NCBI GenBank assembly: GCA_009775355.1
Contig: VSPN01000004.1
Span: forward strand, 7,579 to 71,578
DNA from: Muribaculaceae bacterium
Lineage (GTDB): Bacteria > Bacteroidota > Bacteroidia > Bacteroidales > Muribaculaceae
Reading direction: 5' to 3'
Length of the DNA stretch: 64,000 nt
Part shown: positions 43,957-53,095 of the stretch, in pieces
Layout of the letters: every line of letters starts with the position of its first letter
Numbering within the stretch: position 1 is the stretch's first letter
Made by a program: the position numbers and the translations under genes
Notes under the pieces: model-generated
Database searches by the model: none
Seen by the model: only the letters and a program-made list of their open reading frames with translations
Told to the model about the DNA's origin: nothing

Positions 43957-45627
43957 GTGATCAAGATGGCGACAAAGATAAAGAATCTGACATTACCGAA
44001 CGAGCTCTGTCTGCTCCTGTTCATGCTCGGCATGGGAGTGTTTATGATTGCTATGCCGAAGTATGGAGATGACTTGTGGTTTATGCGTTCATTCGGAGAC
44101 TGGCTTCACACGCATGGCTGTGACCGGTTTACCGATGGTGTCAATGTGTTCCGGACCGGATCCCCGATGAAAGAGATCGGAGAGGAATGGGCGTTTCATT
44201 ATAACTATGACAATGCAAGGATAGGAAATGTGATAGTGATGTTTTTCCTGTTCATGCCGAAATGGGTAGGATCGGGAATAGCTGTGCTCTGTCTGTATTA
44301 TACGGTGATGGCGTCATTCCGTCTGATCGGAGTGGACTGGCGCCGATCAGACGTGGTTCCGCTGATGCTTTCCATGTGGTATTTCCTTATGCCGTGGCAG
44401 AACCATATGGGAGGTCTGGTTTATCAGTTCAATTATCTTCTTCCGACAGCTCTGTCGCTTGCAGTCCTCGTTCTGAAATATGAACCGGATAAAGGAGTGA
44501 TGCGCCGTATCATGCTTGTTGTTGCAGGGCTTCTGCTTGGCGCATGGAACGAGGCATTCTCGCTTCCGCTCGCCGTCGGAGTCGCCGCTTGCCTTATATT
44601 CTACAAAAAAGATAGAACCGCTGACAATCTGATGTTGCTGGCGTCTCTGGCCGCAGGGCTTGCGTGGCTGATTATCGCGCCCGGATTCACGGTTCGCACA
44701 GGCACGCTTGACAGTGAATGGCATACGTCAATGTTGTCAATCATAAAGAGAACAGCGAAGATAATAATTGTGATGCATCCGGGAGCTGTAGTCTATACGC
44801 TGTTTGCGGTCTATGCCTGTGTAAAACGTGTAAAACGGGGTGTGCGTGAGTTTTTCAGTGACAGTTTCGCGTTTCTTGTCACAGTCGGCATATGGGTGTC
44901 TGTATCGCTTGCCGTCTTTACCACGGCGTCGCCCAGATCTGGATGGTGGGCCGACATGATGTCGGTAATAGGAGTGGCCTACATACTGACAAATGTATGG
45001 AAAGAGGGTTTGAAATCCTTGAGGCTTGCCGGAATAATATGCATGTCCGCATGCATGATCTCGCTTGGACTGACTGATATTTTCGTTATAAAGACAGCGC
45101 GTGAGTGGAACCGTGTTCTGTCTGACTTCCTTGATGATCCTTTTGGAAACGTCTACAGCAACAGGTTCGGCAATATGGACAGCCCGGTGTTTATGCTGAC
45201 CAAATTCGATTCGTATTCAGCGGTATATCGAAGTCTTACACCTCCTTTTACGCTTGAAGACGGAAGACGCACTCCGGGTACGTCGCAGATGGTTCATCCA
45301 GATCTGAGAGACTATACGCCATCGAAGGGCATCCTTGTGCCGGGCAAAGGTGGAGTGCGTAATTACAAAGGGCATTACTTCATTTGTCTTGACACTACAT
45401 ATTGCTCTTCCGGTAAGCTCTTTGCGGAAATAGATTGTGGCGGAGTCAGAACTCGCGACCTGAGGGCAATTGTCAGGTCATTCGTCTCGGAGTCTGACGG
45501 CAGGAAATATTACAGCCTGGAGCTTACAGGTAGAAAGATAGAGAGGCTTGTCGGCGATGTCATCTCAATGGGTGAATTTATTGACGATGAAGATCCCGGT
45601 CCGAACGATTCCCGGATGAAGGACTGA
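43957..45627 (+). CDS. Polytopic membrane protein, GT-C/DUF6056-like, copy 1
   Basis: A 556-residue membrane protein with about ten to eleven hydrophobic spans and a soluble C-terminal part from about residue 390. After the first span it has PKYGDDLWFM, reminiscent of the acidic loop of GT-C glycosyltransferases. MPKWVGSGIAVL, MPWQNHMGGLVYQFNY and GAWNEAFSLPLAVG are shared with the next gene. The codon third positions look less GC-rich than those of its neighbours, hinting at transfer. A role in sugar transfer to a lipid-linked acceptor is possible but unproven. The exact start (MIKMATK at 43957 or MATK at 43966) is open. Confidence 0.6.
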   Translation: MIKMATKIKNLTLPNELCLLLFMLGMGVFMIAMPKYGDDLWFMRSFGDWLHTHGCDRFTDGVNVFRTGSPMKEIGEEWAFHYNYDNARIGNVIVMFFLFMPKWVGSGIAVLCLYYTVMASFRLIGVDWRRSDVVPLMLSMWYFLMPWQNHMGGLVYQFNYLLPTALSLAVLVLKYEPDKGVMRRIMLVVAGLLLGAWNEAFSLPLAVGVAACLIFYKKDRTADNLMLLASLAAGLAWLIIAPGFTVRTGTLDSEWHTSMLSIIKRTAKIIIVMHPGAVVYTLFAVYACVKRVKRGVREFFSDSFAFLVTVGIWVSVSLAVFTTASPRSGWWADMMSVIGVAYILTNVWKEGLKSLRLAGIICMSACMISLGLTDIFVIKTAREWNRVLSDFLDDPFGNVYSNRFGNMDSPVFMLTKFDSYSAVYRSLTPPFTLEDGRRTPGTSQMVHPDLRDYTPSKGILVPGKGGVRNYKGHYFICLDTTYCSSGKLFAEIDCGGVRTRDLRAIVRSFVSESDGRKYYSLELTGRKIERLVGDVISMGEFIDDEDPGPNDSRMKD

Positions 45628-45644
45628 ATTACCTTGCTGACAGA

Positions 45645-47297
45645 ATGGCGGATATGAGGGTAGAGAAGAGAGGCGATGTTTTCAATACGGTGCTGTGGCT
45701 CATGACAGTGGCCGGGATGGGTGTCTTTTTCATCGGAATGCCGAAATATTACGATGACTACATGTATATGGTGCATCTTCGGCCCTGGTTCGCGTCGCAG
45801 GGGATTGATTTTCCCGAGAACGGGGGCAATGTGGTCCGTGCCGGAATTCCGTGGGGCGGCATTCTTGACACATGGCGCGAGCATTACGGCGATGACAACA
45901 TCAGGCTTCCGAATCTGCTTATACCATTCTTTCTGCTGTTTCCGAAATGGGTGGGATCGGGCATCATGACCCTTCTATGGGGATGGACTGTAATGACACT
46001 GCTCCGGCTCACGGTCCGCGACTGGCGGCATTCGCCGCTCGTGCCGGTGAGTCTCGCGCTTCTGACGTTCTGCATGCCATGGCGCGATTATTTCGGTGCG
46101 ATGGACTATCAGTTCAACTACATCTTCTCAGCGTGGATGGCCTCGCGGCTTCTGCTTTGGACCGGATGCGGCAAGACTGCTCCGAAAGCAGGACGCGACG
46201 GCATATGGTGCCGCGTCGTGACCGGCGGCTGTCTCGGTTTTGTCGTCGGCATATGCCATGAGGGAATATCCGTACCTGTCGCCGTCGGGCTTGCCACCGT
46301 GGCGCTATGCTTCCGCAGCCGTCGTGAGGCCGGCACATTCGCGGCCGTCGCCGGACTTGCCGCCGGAGCCGCGCTGCTTCTCTCGGTGCCGGGAATGCGC
46401 CACAGAAGTTCCGAGCTTGTGGAAGCGCAAAGCCTGATTTGGGTGCTTCGCAACCTGCACATGGAAGGAACGGCATTATGGCTTTACCTTGTGCTTGCGG
46501 TGCTGACACTGTTGCGTCCGGACAAAAGAAGAAGTCTGCGCGGTGGGACGCAGGTCTTCATATCGGTCAATACCGTTGTCTCGCTCGCCATACTCTGTTA
46601 CTGCGGACTTGCCGTGCGCCGTGCGTGCTTCTGGCTTGACTTTGTGTGTATAGCCGGAACGGTTGATCTGCTTCGGATCAATCTCGGCACACGGGCGAAG
46701 CGTTATGACGCGGCAGGAATCGCGCTTGCCGTTCCGCTTCTTGCGGCGGTTTATGTGCACCTTGCCGCCGTCGGCGTGGCAGCCTTGAAGTTAAGAAAGC
46801 TTCACGCGGAAGTCATCAGGGAATACGTTGAGAATCCGGAAAGAAATATGTTCGGAGACATCCAGACTATGAGGGAGCTGTCACCGATGACAGGATACAT
46901 GCCGGATTACAGATTCCATGCGACCGGCATGTTTAACGTGCGTTGGTATTATGGTTTCGGCGAGCCATATTGGAACTGTTGCGAAGTGATATTCCCTTCC
47001 ATATTCAGGCATATCGATGCGACGGGAGGCGAACCGGCTTCGGCAGACGGAAAGATACGCAAAGCGGGGAATTTCTATTTCGCACGGTCGGAAGACCTGC
47101 CGCTCGACACTGCAAAGGATATGAATGTCTCGCTGTGGATGGACTTCGGCAAGGGATATGTGCATGTGCTGTCGGGAGCTTACCCTTTCCGGTCGGAGAA
47201 AGATGGCCGTGAATACGTGTGGATCATTCCCGGCACGGACTGGTATGTGACACACTTCAAGAAAGTGCGCGGAATTCGCGTCAGCCAGTCGCCGTGA
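45645..47297 (+). CDS. Polytopic membrane protein, GT-C/DUF6056-like, copy 2
   Basis: A 550-residue tandem paralogue of the preceding gene, 17 bases downstream. Shared landmarks in order are GMPKYYDDYMYM (the DD loop after span 1), a long loop ending YGDDNIRLPNLL, FPKWVGSGIMTL, MPWRDYFGAMDYQFNY, GICHEGISVPVAVG and a final soluble domain. About ten spans. Codon use is more GC-rich than in copy 1, so the copies have diverged or one was acquired. No signal peptide. Function unknown. Confidence 0.6.
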   Translation: MADMRVEKRGDVFNTVLWLMTVAGMGVFFIGMPKYYDDYMYMVHLRPWFASQGIDFPENGGNVVRAGIPWGGILDTWREHYGDDNIRLPNLLIPFFLLFPKWVGSGIMTLLWGWTVMTLLRLTVRDWRHSPLVPVSLALLTFCMPWRDYFGAMDYQFNYIFSAWMASRLLLWTGCGKTAPKAGRDGIWCRVVTGGCLGFVVGICHEGISVPVAVGLATVALCFRSRREAGTFAAVAGLAAGAALLLSVPGMRHRSSELVEAQSLIWVLRNLHMEGTALWLYLVLAVLTLLRPDKRRSLRGGTQVFISVNTVVSLAILCYCGLAVRRACFWLDFVCIAGTVDLLRINLGTRAKRYDAAGIALAVPLLAAVYVHLAAVGVAALKLRKLHAEVIREYVENPERNMFGDIQTMRELSPMTGYMPDYRFHATGMFNVRWYYGFGEPYWNCCEVIFPSIFRHIDATGGEPASADGKIRKAGNFYFARSEDLPLDTAKDMNVSLWMDFGKGYVHVLSGAYPFRSEKDGREYVWIIPGTDWYVTHFKKVRGIRVSQSP

Positions 47298-47331
47298 CGC
47301 GTGGCGGAGCGGAAGTCTGATATCAGGCAGG

Positions 47332-48126
47332 TCAGACAGAGACCGTGCCCTTGATCGCGGGCCAGGGATCGTAGTCTTCGAGCGAGAAGTCGAAATAACC
47401 GAATTCGAAAATCGAGCTGACGTCGGGGTTTATCCTCATGCGGGGCAGAGCTCTGGGCTCGCGCGAGAGCTGCAGACGCACCTGATCGAGATGGTTGGTG
47501 TAGATATGTGCGTCGCCGAGAGTGTGGATGAAGTCTCCTGGACGCAGACCGCACACCTGAGCCATCATCATGGTCAGCAGCGCATAGCTCGCGATGTTGA
47601 AAGGCACCCCGAGGAAACAGTCGGCACTGCGCTGGTATAGCTGGCAGGAGAGACGCCCGTCGGCCACATAGAACTGGAAGAAAGCGTGGCAGGGGGGGAG
47701 ATTCATCCTGTCGAGATCCGCCACATTCCACGCGCTGACGATGATTCGCCGGGAGTCGGGATTGTTGACTATGTCGTGTACGGCCTGCGAGATCTGGTCG
47801 ATCGAACCGCCGTCATAATCGGGCCAGGACCGCCACTGGTAGCCGTAGATATGTCCGAGCGATCCGTCGGCGTCGGCCCATTCATTCCATATGCGCACAC
47901 CGTTCTCCTGCAGGTAGCGGACGTTGGTGTCGCCCTTCAGAAACCACAGCAGTTCGTGGATTATGCTCTTGAGATGCACCTTCTTCGTGGTGAGCAGAGG
48001 AAAACCCTTCTCAAGGTCGAAACGCATCTGGTATCCGAACGTCGATATCGTTCCGGTTCCGGTGCGGTCGCACTTGCGTATGCCGTTGTCGAGAATATGG
48101 GAGAGAAGATCAAGATATTGTCTCAT
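47332..48126 (-). CDS. thyA: Thymidylate synthase
   Basis: Converts dUMP to dTMP with methylene-tetrahydrofolate, producing dihydrofolate for the reductase encoded at 37.5 kb. 264 residues. The catalytic Cys lies in LPPCHAFFQFYV, the substrate-binding region in CDRTGTGTISTFGYQMRFDL, WNEWADADGSLGHIYGYQWR and RRIIVSAWN are present, and SLEDYDPWPAIKGTVSV is the usual end. ATG 48126 overlaps the stop of the upstream 4Fe-4S gene (ATGA), indicating coupling; a longer upstream frame is not used. Confidence 0.97.
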   Translation of the reverse strand: MRQYLDLLSHILDNGIRKCDRTGTGTISTFGYQMRFDLEKGFPLLTTKKVHLKSIIHELLWFLKGDTNVRYLQENGVRIWNEWADADGSLGHIYGYQWRSWPDYDGGSIDQISQAVHDIVNNPDSRRIIVSAWNVADLDRMNLPPCHAFFQFYVADGRLSCQLYQRSADCFLGVPFNIASYALLTMMMAQVCGLRPGDFIHTLGDAHIYTNHLDQVRLQLSREPRALPRMRINPDVSSIFEFGYFDFSLEDYDPWPAIKGTVSV

Positions 48127-48950
48127 GTCTTGGAAGATTGTCGGGTTTTGCGCATCAGAGGAGTCGCGGGCCGTCTGTTGCGGTTGATCTGGAAGCGTAT
48201 CGCCCCGGTCGGGCACTCGGCCACGCAGTCGAAACAGCGCACGCAGCGCGATGTGTCGACATAGCGGCTTACGGTCTTTATGCACTGTGAGCGGCATATG
48301 TCCTCGCAGTGTCCGCAGCTTATGCACTTGTCGGGGTCGATCTCGATATGAGTCAGAGCGTGCTCCTGCACGATTCCGAGTGCCGTTCCGAGCGGACACC
48401 AGCAAGAGCAGAACTCACGCCCTTTGCGCAGAGCCAGCGCAGCGAGAATAATAGCGGAAACCATGCCGGCTACGACACCTGTCGTCGCCCCGAGGCTTAT
48501 GGTGGCCCAAGTGGGGGTGGTTGCCTCGCGGTTTACGGCAGAAGCCATGTTGCGGGCTATGTTCCAAGGCTCCACGACAAATGGCACCGCCATGATTCCT
48601 GCCATCACGCAGAGCAGGTAAATCCACAGGATATGGTACGACAGCTTCGGGCGCGGACGGTAAGAGAAAGGCCGGTTGAACCGGGGGATTCTGCGCCTCA
48701 GCCGCAGGAATATATCGGAATATGTTCCTATCGGACATGCCGTGGCGCAATACACACGGCCCAGTAAAAAGGTAATCAGGAGCCACACGACAGTGACTCC
48801 CGATGTGACGGATGCGGCCGACAGAAGGATCTGGAGGCGGCCGGCGGCCCGGGCCATAGGATGGATCTGCGGCCCGATGACAAGACAGGCTGCCGAAGCC
48901 GCGAGAAAAAGCGCGGCGAGCATGATCCTTATGGTCCTGAGCTGTTTCAT
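48123..48950 (-). CDS. 4Fe-4S membrane ferredoxin-type protein (NapH/MauN-like)
   Basis: A 275-residue inner-membrane protein with four to five spans (MLAALFLAASAACLVIGP; VWLLITFLLGRVYC; ILWIYLLCVMAGIMAVPFVV). It carries CATACPIGTYSD and CSCWCPLGTALG motifs at membrane edges, and a C-terminal two-cluster ferredoxin domain (CISCGHCEDICRSQC; CVRCFDCVAECPTGA). Such proteins pass electrons across or along the membrane; the partner is not visible here. ATG 48950 (MKQLRTIRI) is chosen. It lies between yidC (1 base after that gene's stop) and thyA (4-base overlap). Confidence 0.85.
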   Translation of the reverse strand: MKQLRTIRIMLAALFLAASAACLVIGPQIHPMARAAGRLQILLSAASVTSGVTVVWLLITFLLGRVYCATACPIGTYSDIFLRLRRRIPRFNRPFSYRPRPKLSYHILWIYLLCVMAGIMAVPFVVEPWNIARNMASAVNREATTPTWATISLGATTGVVAGMVSAIILAALALRKGREFCSCWCPLGTALGIVQEHALTHIEIDPDKCISCGHCEDICRSQCIKTVSRYVDTSRCVRCFDCVAECPTGAIRFQINRNRRPATPLMRKTRQSSKT

Positions 48951-48951
48951 G

Positions 48952-51048
48952 TCAGCGGCGTTTACCCTGCTGCTTCTGCTGCTCGCGGAGCATGGCCTGC
49001 TGCTGGCGCTGCATCTCCTCAAGACGCGCCATGAAACCGGATTTCTTTTTCGGCTTCTTTGCGTTCTCTTTCATGCGGGCGCGTACGGTCTCGTCCTTGA
49101 TGAAGAAACGGAACGCGTAGGTCTGGATGATGGTGATCAGCAGCGACAGGAAGTAATAATACGAGAGACCTGCCGCATAGTTGTTGAAGAACACCATGAA
49201 GAAGACGGGCATCAGATACATCATCCACTTCATGCCGGGCATCGAATTGGCCTGGTTCTGCGAGTTGAGGTAAGTGTAGACGATGTTGGTGGCCGTCATC
49301 AAGAGGCAGAATAGCGATATGTGGTTGCCGAAATACTTCGTGATCAGCGGGATGTTGCCGCTCCACGATATTATGGCGTCGGGCGCCGACAGGTCGTGGG
49401 CCCAGAGGAAACTCTGGCCTCGCAGTTCTATGCAGGAGGGGAAGAACGCGAACATGGCGATCAGCACAGGCATCTGGAGCAGGATCGGCAGACAGCCCGA
49501 CATCGGGTTGGCTCCGGCCTGCGAATAGAGAGCCATTGTCTTCTGCTGGCGGGTCATGGCGTTTTCGGTGCCGGGATACTTGTCGTTGATCGCCTTGATC
49601 TCGGGCGCGAGCACGCGCATCACGGCCTGACTGCGGAATGACTTGTAGGTCAGAGGGAAGAGGATCAGCTTGATGAAAATCGTGAGCAGCAGGATTATTA
49701 TGCCATAGTTGGAGATGAACTTCCCGAGGAAAGTGAACACCGGAATCACTATGCCCGTGTTGATCCATCTAAACAGAGTCCAGCCCAGCGGCACAAGGCG
49801 TGTCAGGTCAAGATCGTCATCGGTCATTACTGTCCGGTCGAGATCGGAGAGAAGCGGATAGAGGTTCGGGCCTATGAAGAGCGAGAAGCTCGCCGGATTG
49901 GGGGAGTTCCAGTCGTAATCGTTGCTTACGGCCTCGGCCTGGAAATTCTTGAGGTAGTCGGATCCGTGGAGCACGGTCGAGCTGAAGTCGGCGGTGTTGA
50001 ACGGGCGGTCGGCGATCATGACAGTCGAAAAGAACTGATTCTTGAAACCGATCCATCTGATCTTTGCCTTTCGCTCCTCGGTCTTGTCTTTCGATTCGCT
50101 GAGATTCTCCACTGATCCGCCGGCATACTTGTAATAAAGTGCCGAATTGCGCTCCTCAAACATGCGGCCGCGCTCCTGGCGGGCGAGATCCTGTGTCCAT
50201 GAGAAACCGAGATTGCGGTTGTTCGACTGCACGAGAGCCGCCATGTTTTTCTGCACGACGCGCATGCGGACCACGTAAGACTCCCCTTTGGGCAGAGTGT
50301 ACTCGATTCCCCAGTAGGCGTCGGGCGCGAGTTGCAGAGCCATCAGCACAGTCGAGTCGTTGACCTGCGTCGGAGTGAAATAGAGGTCGGCAGTCTCGAT
50401 GGGCTGCGGCAGCGGCAGTTGGAAATTGAATGTGTTGCGGTCGCCCTCGAACATCACCACCTTGCGCTTCGACACCTTCGTCTCGTCGGACGAATACTCG
50501 GTGTCATACTTCTTGAGTTCGGCGCGTGTGATAGAACCGGATTTCGAGCTTAGGCTCAGCGAGAGCACGTCGTTCTCGAGCGCGACGGTCTGCGGAGTGC
50601 CCGAAAGGAAGGCCGCGAATCGTCCGTACTTGCCGAGCGAAGCGGAAGCGGCACGCACTTTCTCGATTGCCTCGCGCTGTTCGGCCACGGTCATCTTCGA
50701 TATGTCGCCGGCCACTACATCGGCCCAGACGAGGTTGCGTCCGCTGACATTGACCGTGCCGGTCACAGAGTCACCGCGGAGGGTTAGGTTCATTCCGTTC
50801 TGGTTGAGCACATAGACGCGCGAGCTGTCGGCAGCGACGCTCATTCGGCCGTTGGCGGCGATGTTCTGCACGAGCCAGTCTTTTTCGGTCGGCGAGAGGG
50901 CGTCGACTGTGGTCGCCACCGGCGTCTCTGTTGTGACGTCGGGACCCGGAGCGTCTTGCTGCGGGGCCTGTTCCTTCGGCGTCAGCCACATGAAGAGTGC
51001 GAAAACCGCGAACATCAGCAGAAGGCCGTTGAGGGTGTTTTTATCCAT
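48952..51048 (-). CDS. yidC: Membrane protein insertase YidC
   Basis: Inserts and folds inner-membrane proteins. The N-terminal span MDKNTLNGLLLMFAVFALFMWL is followed by a large periplasmic beta domain and then the conserved five-span core: KFISNYGIIILLLTIFIKLILF, NPMSGCLPILLQMPVLIAMF and MPVFFMVFFNNYAAGLSYYYF. A basic tail (KKKSGFMARLEEM ... REQQKQQGKRR) contacts ribosomes. 698 residues, a usual size in this phylum. It follows pyrG in the same direction with 67 bases between. Confidence 0.96.
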   Translation of the reverse strand: MDKNTLNGLLLMFAVFALFMWLTPKEQAPQQDAPGPDVTTETPVATTVDALSPTEKDWLVQNIAANGRMSVAADSSRVYVLNQNGMNLTLRGDSVTGTVNVSGRNLVWADVVAGDISKMTVAEQREAIEKVRAASASLGKYGRFAAFLSGTPQTVALENDVLSLSLSSKSGSITRAELKKYDTEYSSDETKVSKRKVVMFEGDRNTFNFQLPLPQPIETADLYFTPTQVNDSTVLMALQLAPDAYWGIEYTLPKGESYVVRMRVVQKNMAALVQSNNRNLGFSWTQDLARQERGRMFEERNSALYYKYAGGSVENLSESKDKTEERKAKIRWIGFKNQFFSTVMIADRPFNTADFSSTVLHGSDYLKNFQAEAVSNDYDWNSPNPASFSLFIGPNLYPLLSDLDRTVMTDDDLDLTRLVPLGWTLFRWINTGIVIPVFTFLGKFISNYGIIILLLTIFIKLILFPLTYKSFRSQAVMRVLAPEIKAINDKYPGTENAMTRQQKTMALYSQAGANPMSGCLPILLQMPVLIAMFAFFPSCIELRGQSFLWAHDLSAPDAIISWSGNIPLITKYFGNHISLFCLLMTATNIVYTYLNSQNQANSMPGMKWMMYLMPVFFMVFFNNYAAGLSYYYFLSLLITIIQTYAFRFFIKDETVRARMKENAKKPKKKSGFMARLEEMQRQQQAMLREQQKQQGKRR

Positions 51049-51115
51049 AATGGGTAATGGTCAGTGTTATGATTTTGTCAGAATATTAAGCTTCGGCAGG
51101 AACCCGCATCCTGCA

Positions 51116-52735
51116 TCATTTAGCCTGCTTTTCGTCGGCGAAGTCAATTGCAGCCTTCACGAACGATAGGAATAGGGGGTTGGGATGGAGCACAGTCGAC
51201 TGGTATTCCGGATGATACTGCGTGCCGATGAACCAGCGTTTGCCGGGAATCTCGACAACCTCCACCAGACCGGTGCCGGGATTCTCGCCTACGCACTGCA
51301 TTCCGGCCTGCTCGAACCGCTCGCGGTAATCCTCGTTGAACTCGAAGCGGTGGCGGTGGCGCTCCATGATGTCGGTGGTGCCGTATGCATCGGCGACACG
51401 CGATCCGGGTCTGAGCGTGCACTCATAAGCGCCGAGACGCATGGTGCCGCCCATGTTGGAGATCGATTTCTGCTCCTCCATGAGGTCAATGACATTGTGC
51501 GGGGTCTTGGTGTCCATCTCCGTGGAGTTGGCGTCATGGAGTCCGAGCACGTTGCGTGCGAACTCGATGACCATGCACTGCATGCCGAGGCAAATGCCGA
51601 ATGTCGGCACATCGTTCTCGCGGCACCATCTTAGCGCCGTGAATTTTCCCTCGATTCCGCGCTGTCCGAACCCGGGGGCGATGACCACGCCGTCCATGCC
51701 TCCGAGTTTTTCGGCAACATCAGCCTCGGTCAGTTTCTCGGAGTGGATATATACGATATTGACCTTGTGGTCAAGGTGCGTGGCGGCCTGCATGAGGCTC
51801 TCGTTGATCGACTTATATGCGTCCTGCAGCTCGACATACTTTCCGACCAGGCCGATGTTGACCACCTTGTCGGCGTTGGCGAGTTTGTGGAGGAACATGT
51901 TCCATCGGGTCAGATCAGGTTCGGGCGTAGCGTCGGCACCGGTTAGGCGGATCACGATGTCGTCGAGGTGCTGGGCGTGCATTCCGAGGGGCACCTGATA
52001 GATTGTGGGCTGGTCGAGACTCTGGATCACGGCGTCGGGAGCGACGTTGCAGAACTGGCCGACCTTGCGAAGCATGGAGGGGGGAATCTCCTTTTCGGTG
52101 CGGAGCACGAGCACGTCGGGCTGTATGCCGACGCTCTGGAGCTGTTTGACAGAGTGCTGTGTCGGTTTTGTCTTCAGTTCCTTGGCCGCTTTCAGATAAG
52201 GCACGTAGGTGAGATGGATGAAGAGGGCGTCGCGGCCCAGCTCCCATTTGAGCTGTCGTACGGCCTCAAGGAACGGAGTCGACTCGATGTCGCCTACTGT
52301 TCCGCCGATTTCGGTGATGACGAAATCATAGTCGCCTGTCTTGCCGAGCAGCTTGACGTTGCGTTTGATCTCGTCAGTGATGTGGGGGATGATCTGTACG
52401 GTCTTGCCGAGATAGTCGCCCCGGCGCTCCTTGTCGATGACAGCCTGGTAGATGCGTCCGGTCGTCACGTTGTTGGCGCGCGATGTGCGGATGTCGGTGA
52501 AGCGTTCGTAGTGACCGAGGTCGAGGTCTGCCTCATGTCCGTCGGCTGTCACGTAGCACTCGCCGTGCTCGTATGGGTTGAGCGTGCCTGGATCGATGTT
52601 TATGTAGGGATCGAATTTCTGGATTGTCACGCGATAGCCCCTGCTGAGAAGAAGCCGGGCGAGAGAACTTGAGATAATGCCCTTTCCGAGCGAGGAGACG
52701 ACTCCTCCGGTCACGAAGATGTACTTGGTATCCAC
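51116..52735 (-). CDS. pyrG: CTP synthase
   Basis: Makes CTP from UTP with glutamine. The amidoligase domain opens KYIFVTGGVVSSLGKGIISS; the IEIGGTVGDIES region reads ITEIGGTVGDIESTPFLEA. The glutaminase domain has the catalytic Cys in FGICLGMQCMVIEFAR and the His/Glu in GTQYHPEYQS. 539 residues from the GTG at 52735 (MDTKYIFVTGG), where family members start; the ATG-initiated 35-residue extension upstream is unlikely. A structured leader precedes it (52764-52826). Confidence 0.96.
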   Translation of the reverse strand: MDTKYIFVTGGVVSSLGKGIISSSLARLLLSRGYRVTIQKFDPYINIDPGTLNPYEHGECYVTADGHEADLDLGHYERFTDIRTSRANNVTTGRIYQAVIDKERRGDYLGKTVQIIPHITDEIKRNVKLLGKTGDYDFVITEIGGTVGDIESTPFLEAVRQLKWELGRDALFIHLTYVPYLKAAKELKTKPTQHSVKQLQSVGIQPDVLVLRTEKEIPPSMLRKVGQFCNVAPDAVIQSLDQPTIYQVPLGMHAQHLDDIVIRLTGADATPEPDLTRWNMFLHKLANADKVVNIGLVGKYVELQDAYKSINESLMQAATHLDHKVNIVYIHSEKLTEADVAEKLGGMDGVVIAPGFGQRGIEGKFTALRWCRENDVPTFGICLGMQCMVIEFARNVLGLHDANSTEMDTKTPHNVIDLMEEQKSISNMGGTMRLGAYECTLRPGSRVADAYGTTDIMERHRHRFEFNEDYRERFEQAGMQCVGENPGTGLVEVVEIPGKRWFIGTQYHPEYQSTVLHPNPLFLSFVKAAIDFADEKQAK

Positions 52736-52763
52736 TTTCTGAAATGTTAGTTGTGTCAGTACT

Positions 52764-52826
52764 GCATGTCCGGTGGGGCCGCGGCCCTGTAGAAACTGTG
52801 CGGACGCCCTTCTGATACAGACATGC
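52764..52826 (-). promoter_or_regulatory. Structured leader of pyrG
   Basis: On the minus strand GCATGTC (52826-52820) can pair with GACATGC (52770-52764). The enclosed region contains GGGCCGCGGCCC, a self-complementary GC stem. The structure lies between the promoter at 52838 and the start at 52735. It may adjust pyrG expression; no known riboswitch class is recognised. Confidence 0.4.
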
Positions 52827-52837
52827 CAAACCGACTG

Positions 52838-52845
52838 CAAATTTA
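52838..52845 (-). promoter_or_regulatory. Promoter -7 box for pyrG
   Basis: The minus strand reads TAAATTTG, an exact TAnnTTTG match, about 103 bases before the GTG start. Between this and the next gene at 53096 the only other signal is the divergent promoter at 52989. Confidence 0.65.
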
Positions 52846-52988
52846 GTCAGAATTCGGTGAATACGCAAATAATTGCATCCAACTTGCATTCCTGATGCTG
52901 AATCTCTTCAATGCAAGGTCTCTGTATATGTTTTTGCCGCGGTCTGTGTCTTGTTTAAAATGAATTTGGTTTTTAGATGAAAAATAAA

Positions 52989-52996
52989 TATATTTG
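52989..52996 (+). promoter_or_regulatory. Promoter -7 box for the 833-residue secreted protein
   Basis: TATATTTG matches TAnnTTTG, with TTTGG about 25 bases upstream as a possible -33 element. The leader is about 93 bases. Confidence 0.65.
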
Positions 52997-53095
52997 CTGC
53001 CGTTAAGTCTTGCCATTTACTGCATACGGCATTACGTGGCTTAGAAACTTATTCCAGCTATCTTACACCTATTCAAATCTTACAAAAATCTGGTT

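Noticed and set aside
44200..44700. Mobile element as the source of the tandem membrane genes
   Set aside because: No transposase, terminal inverted repeats or integrase sequence is present near the tandem genes.
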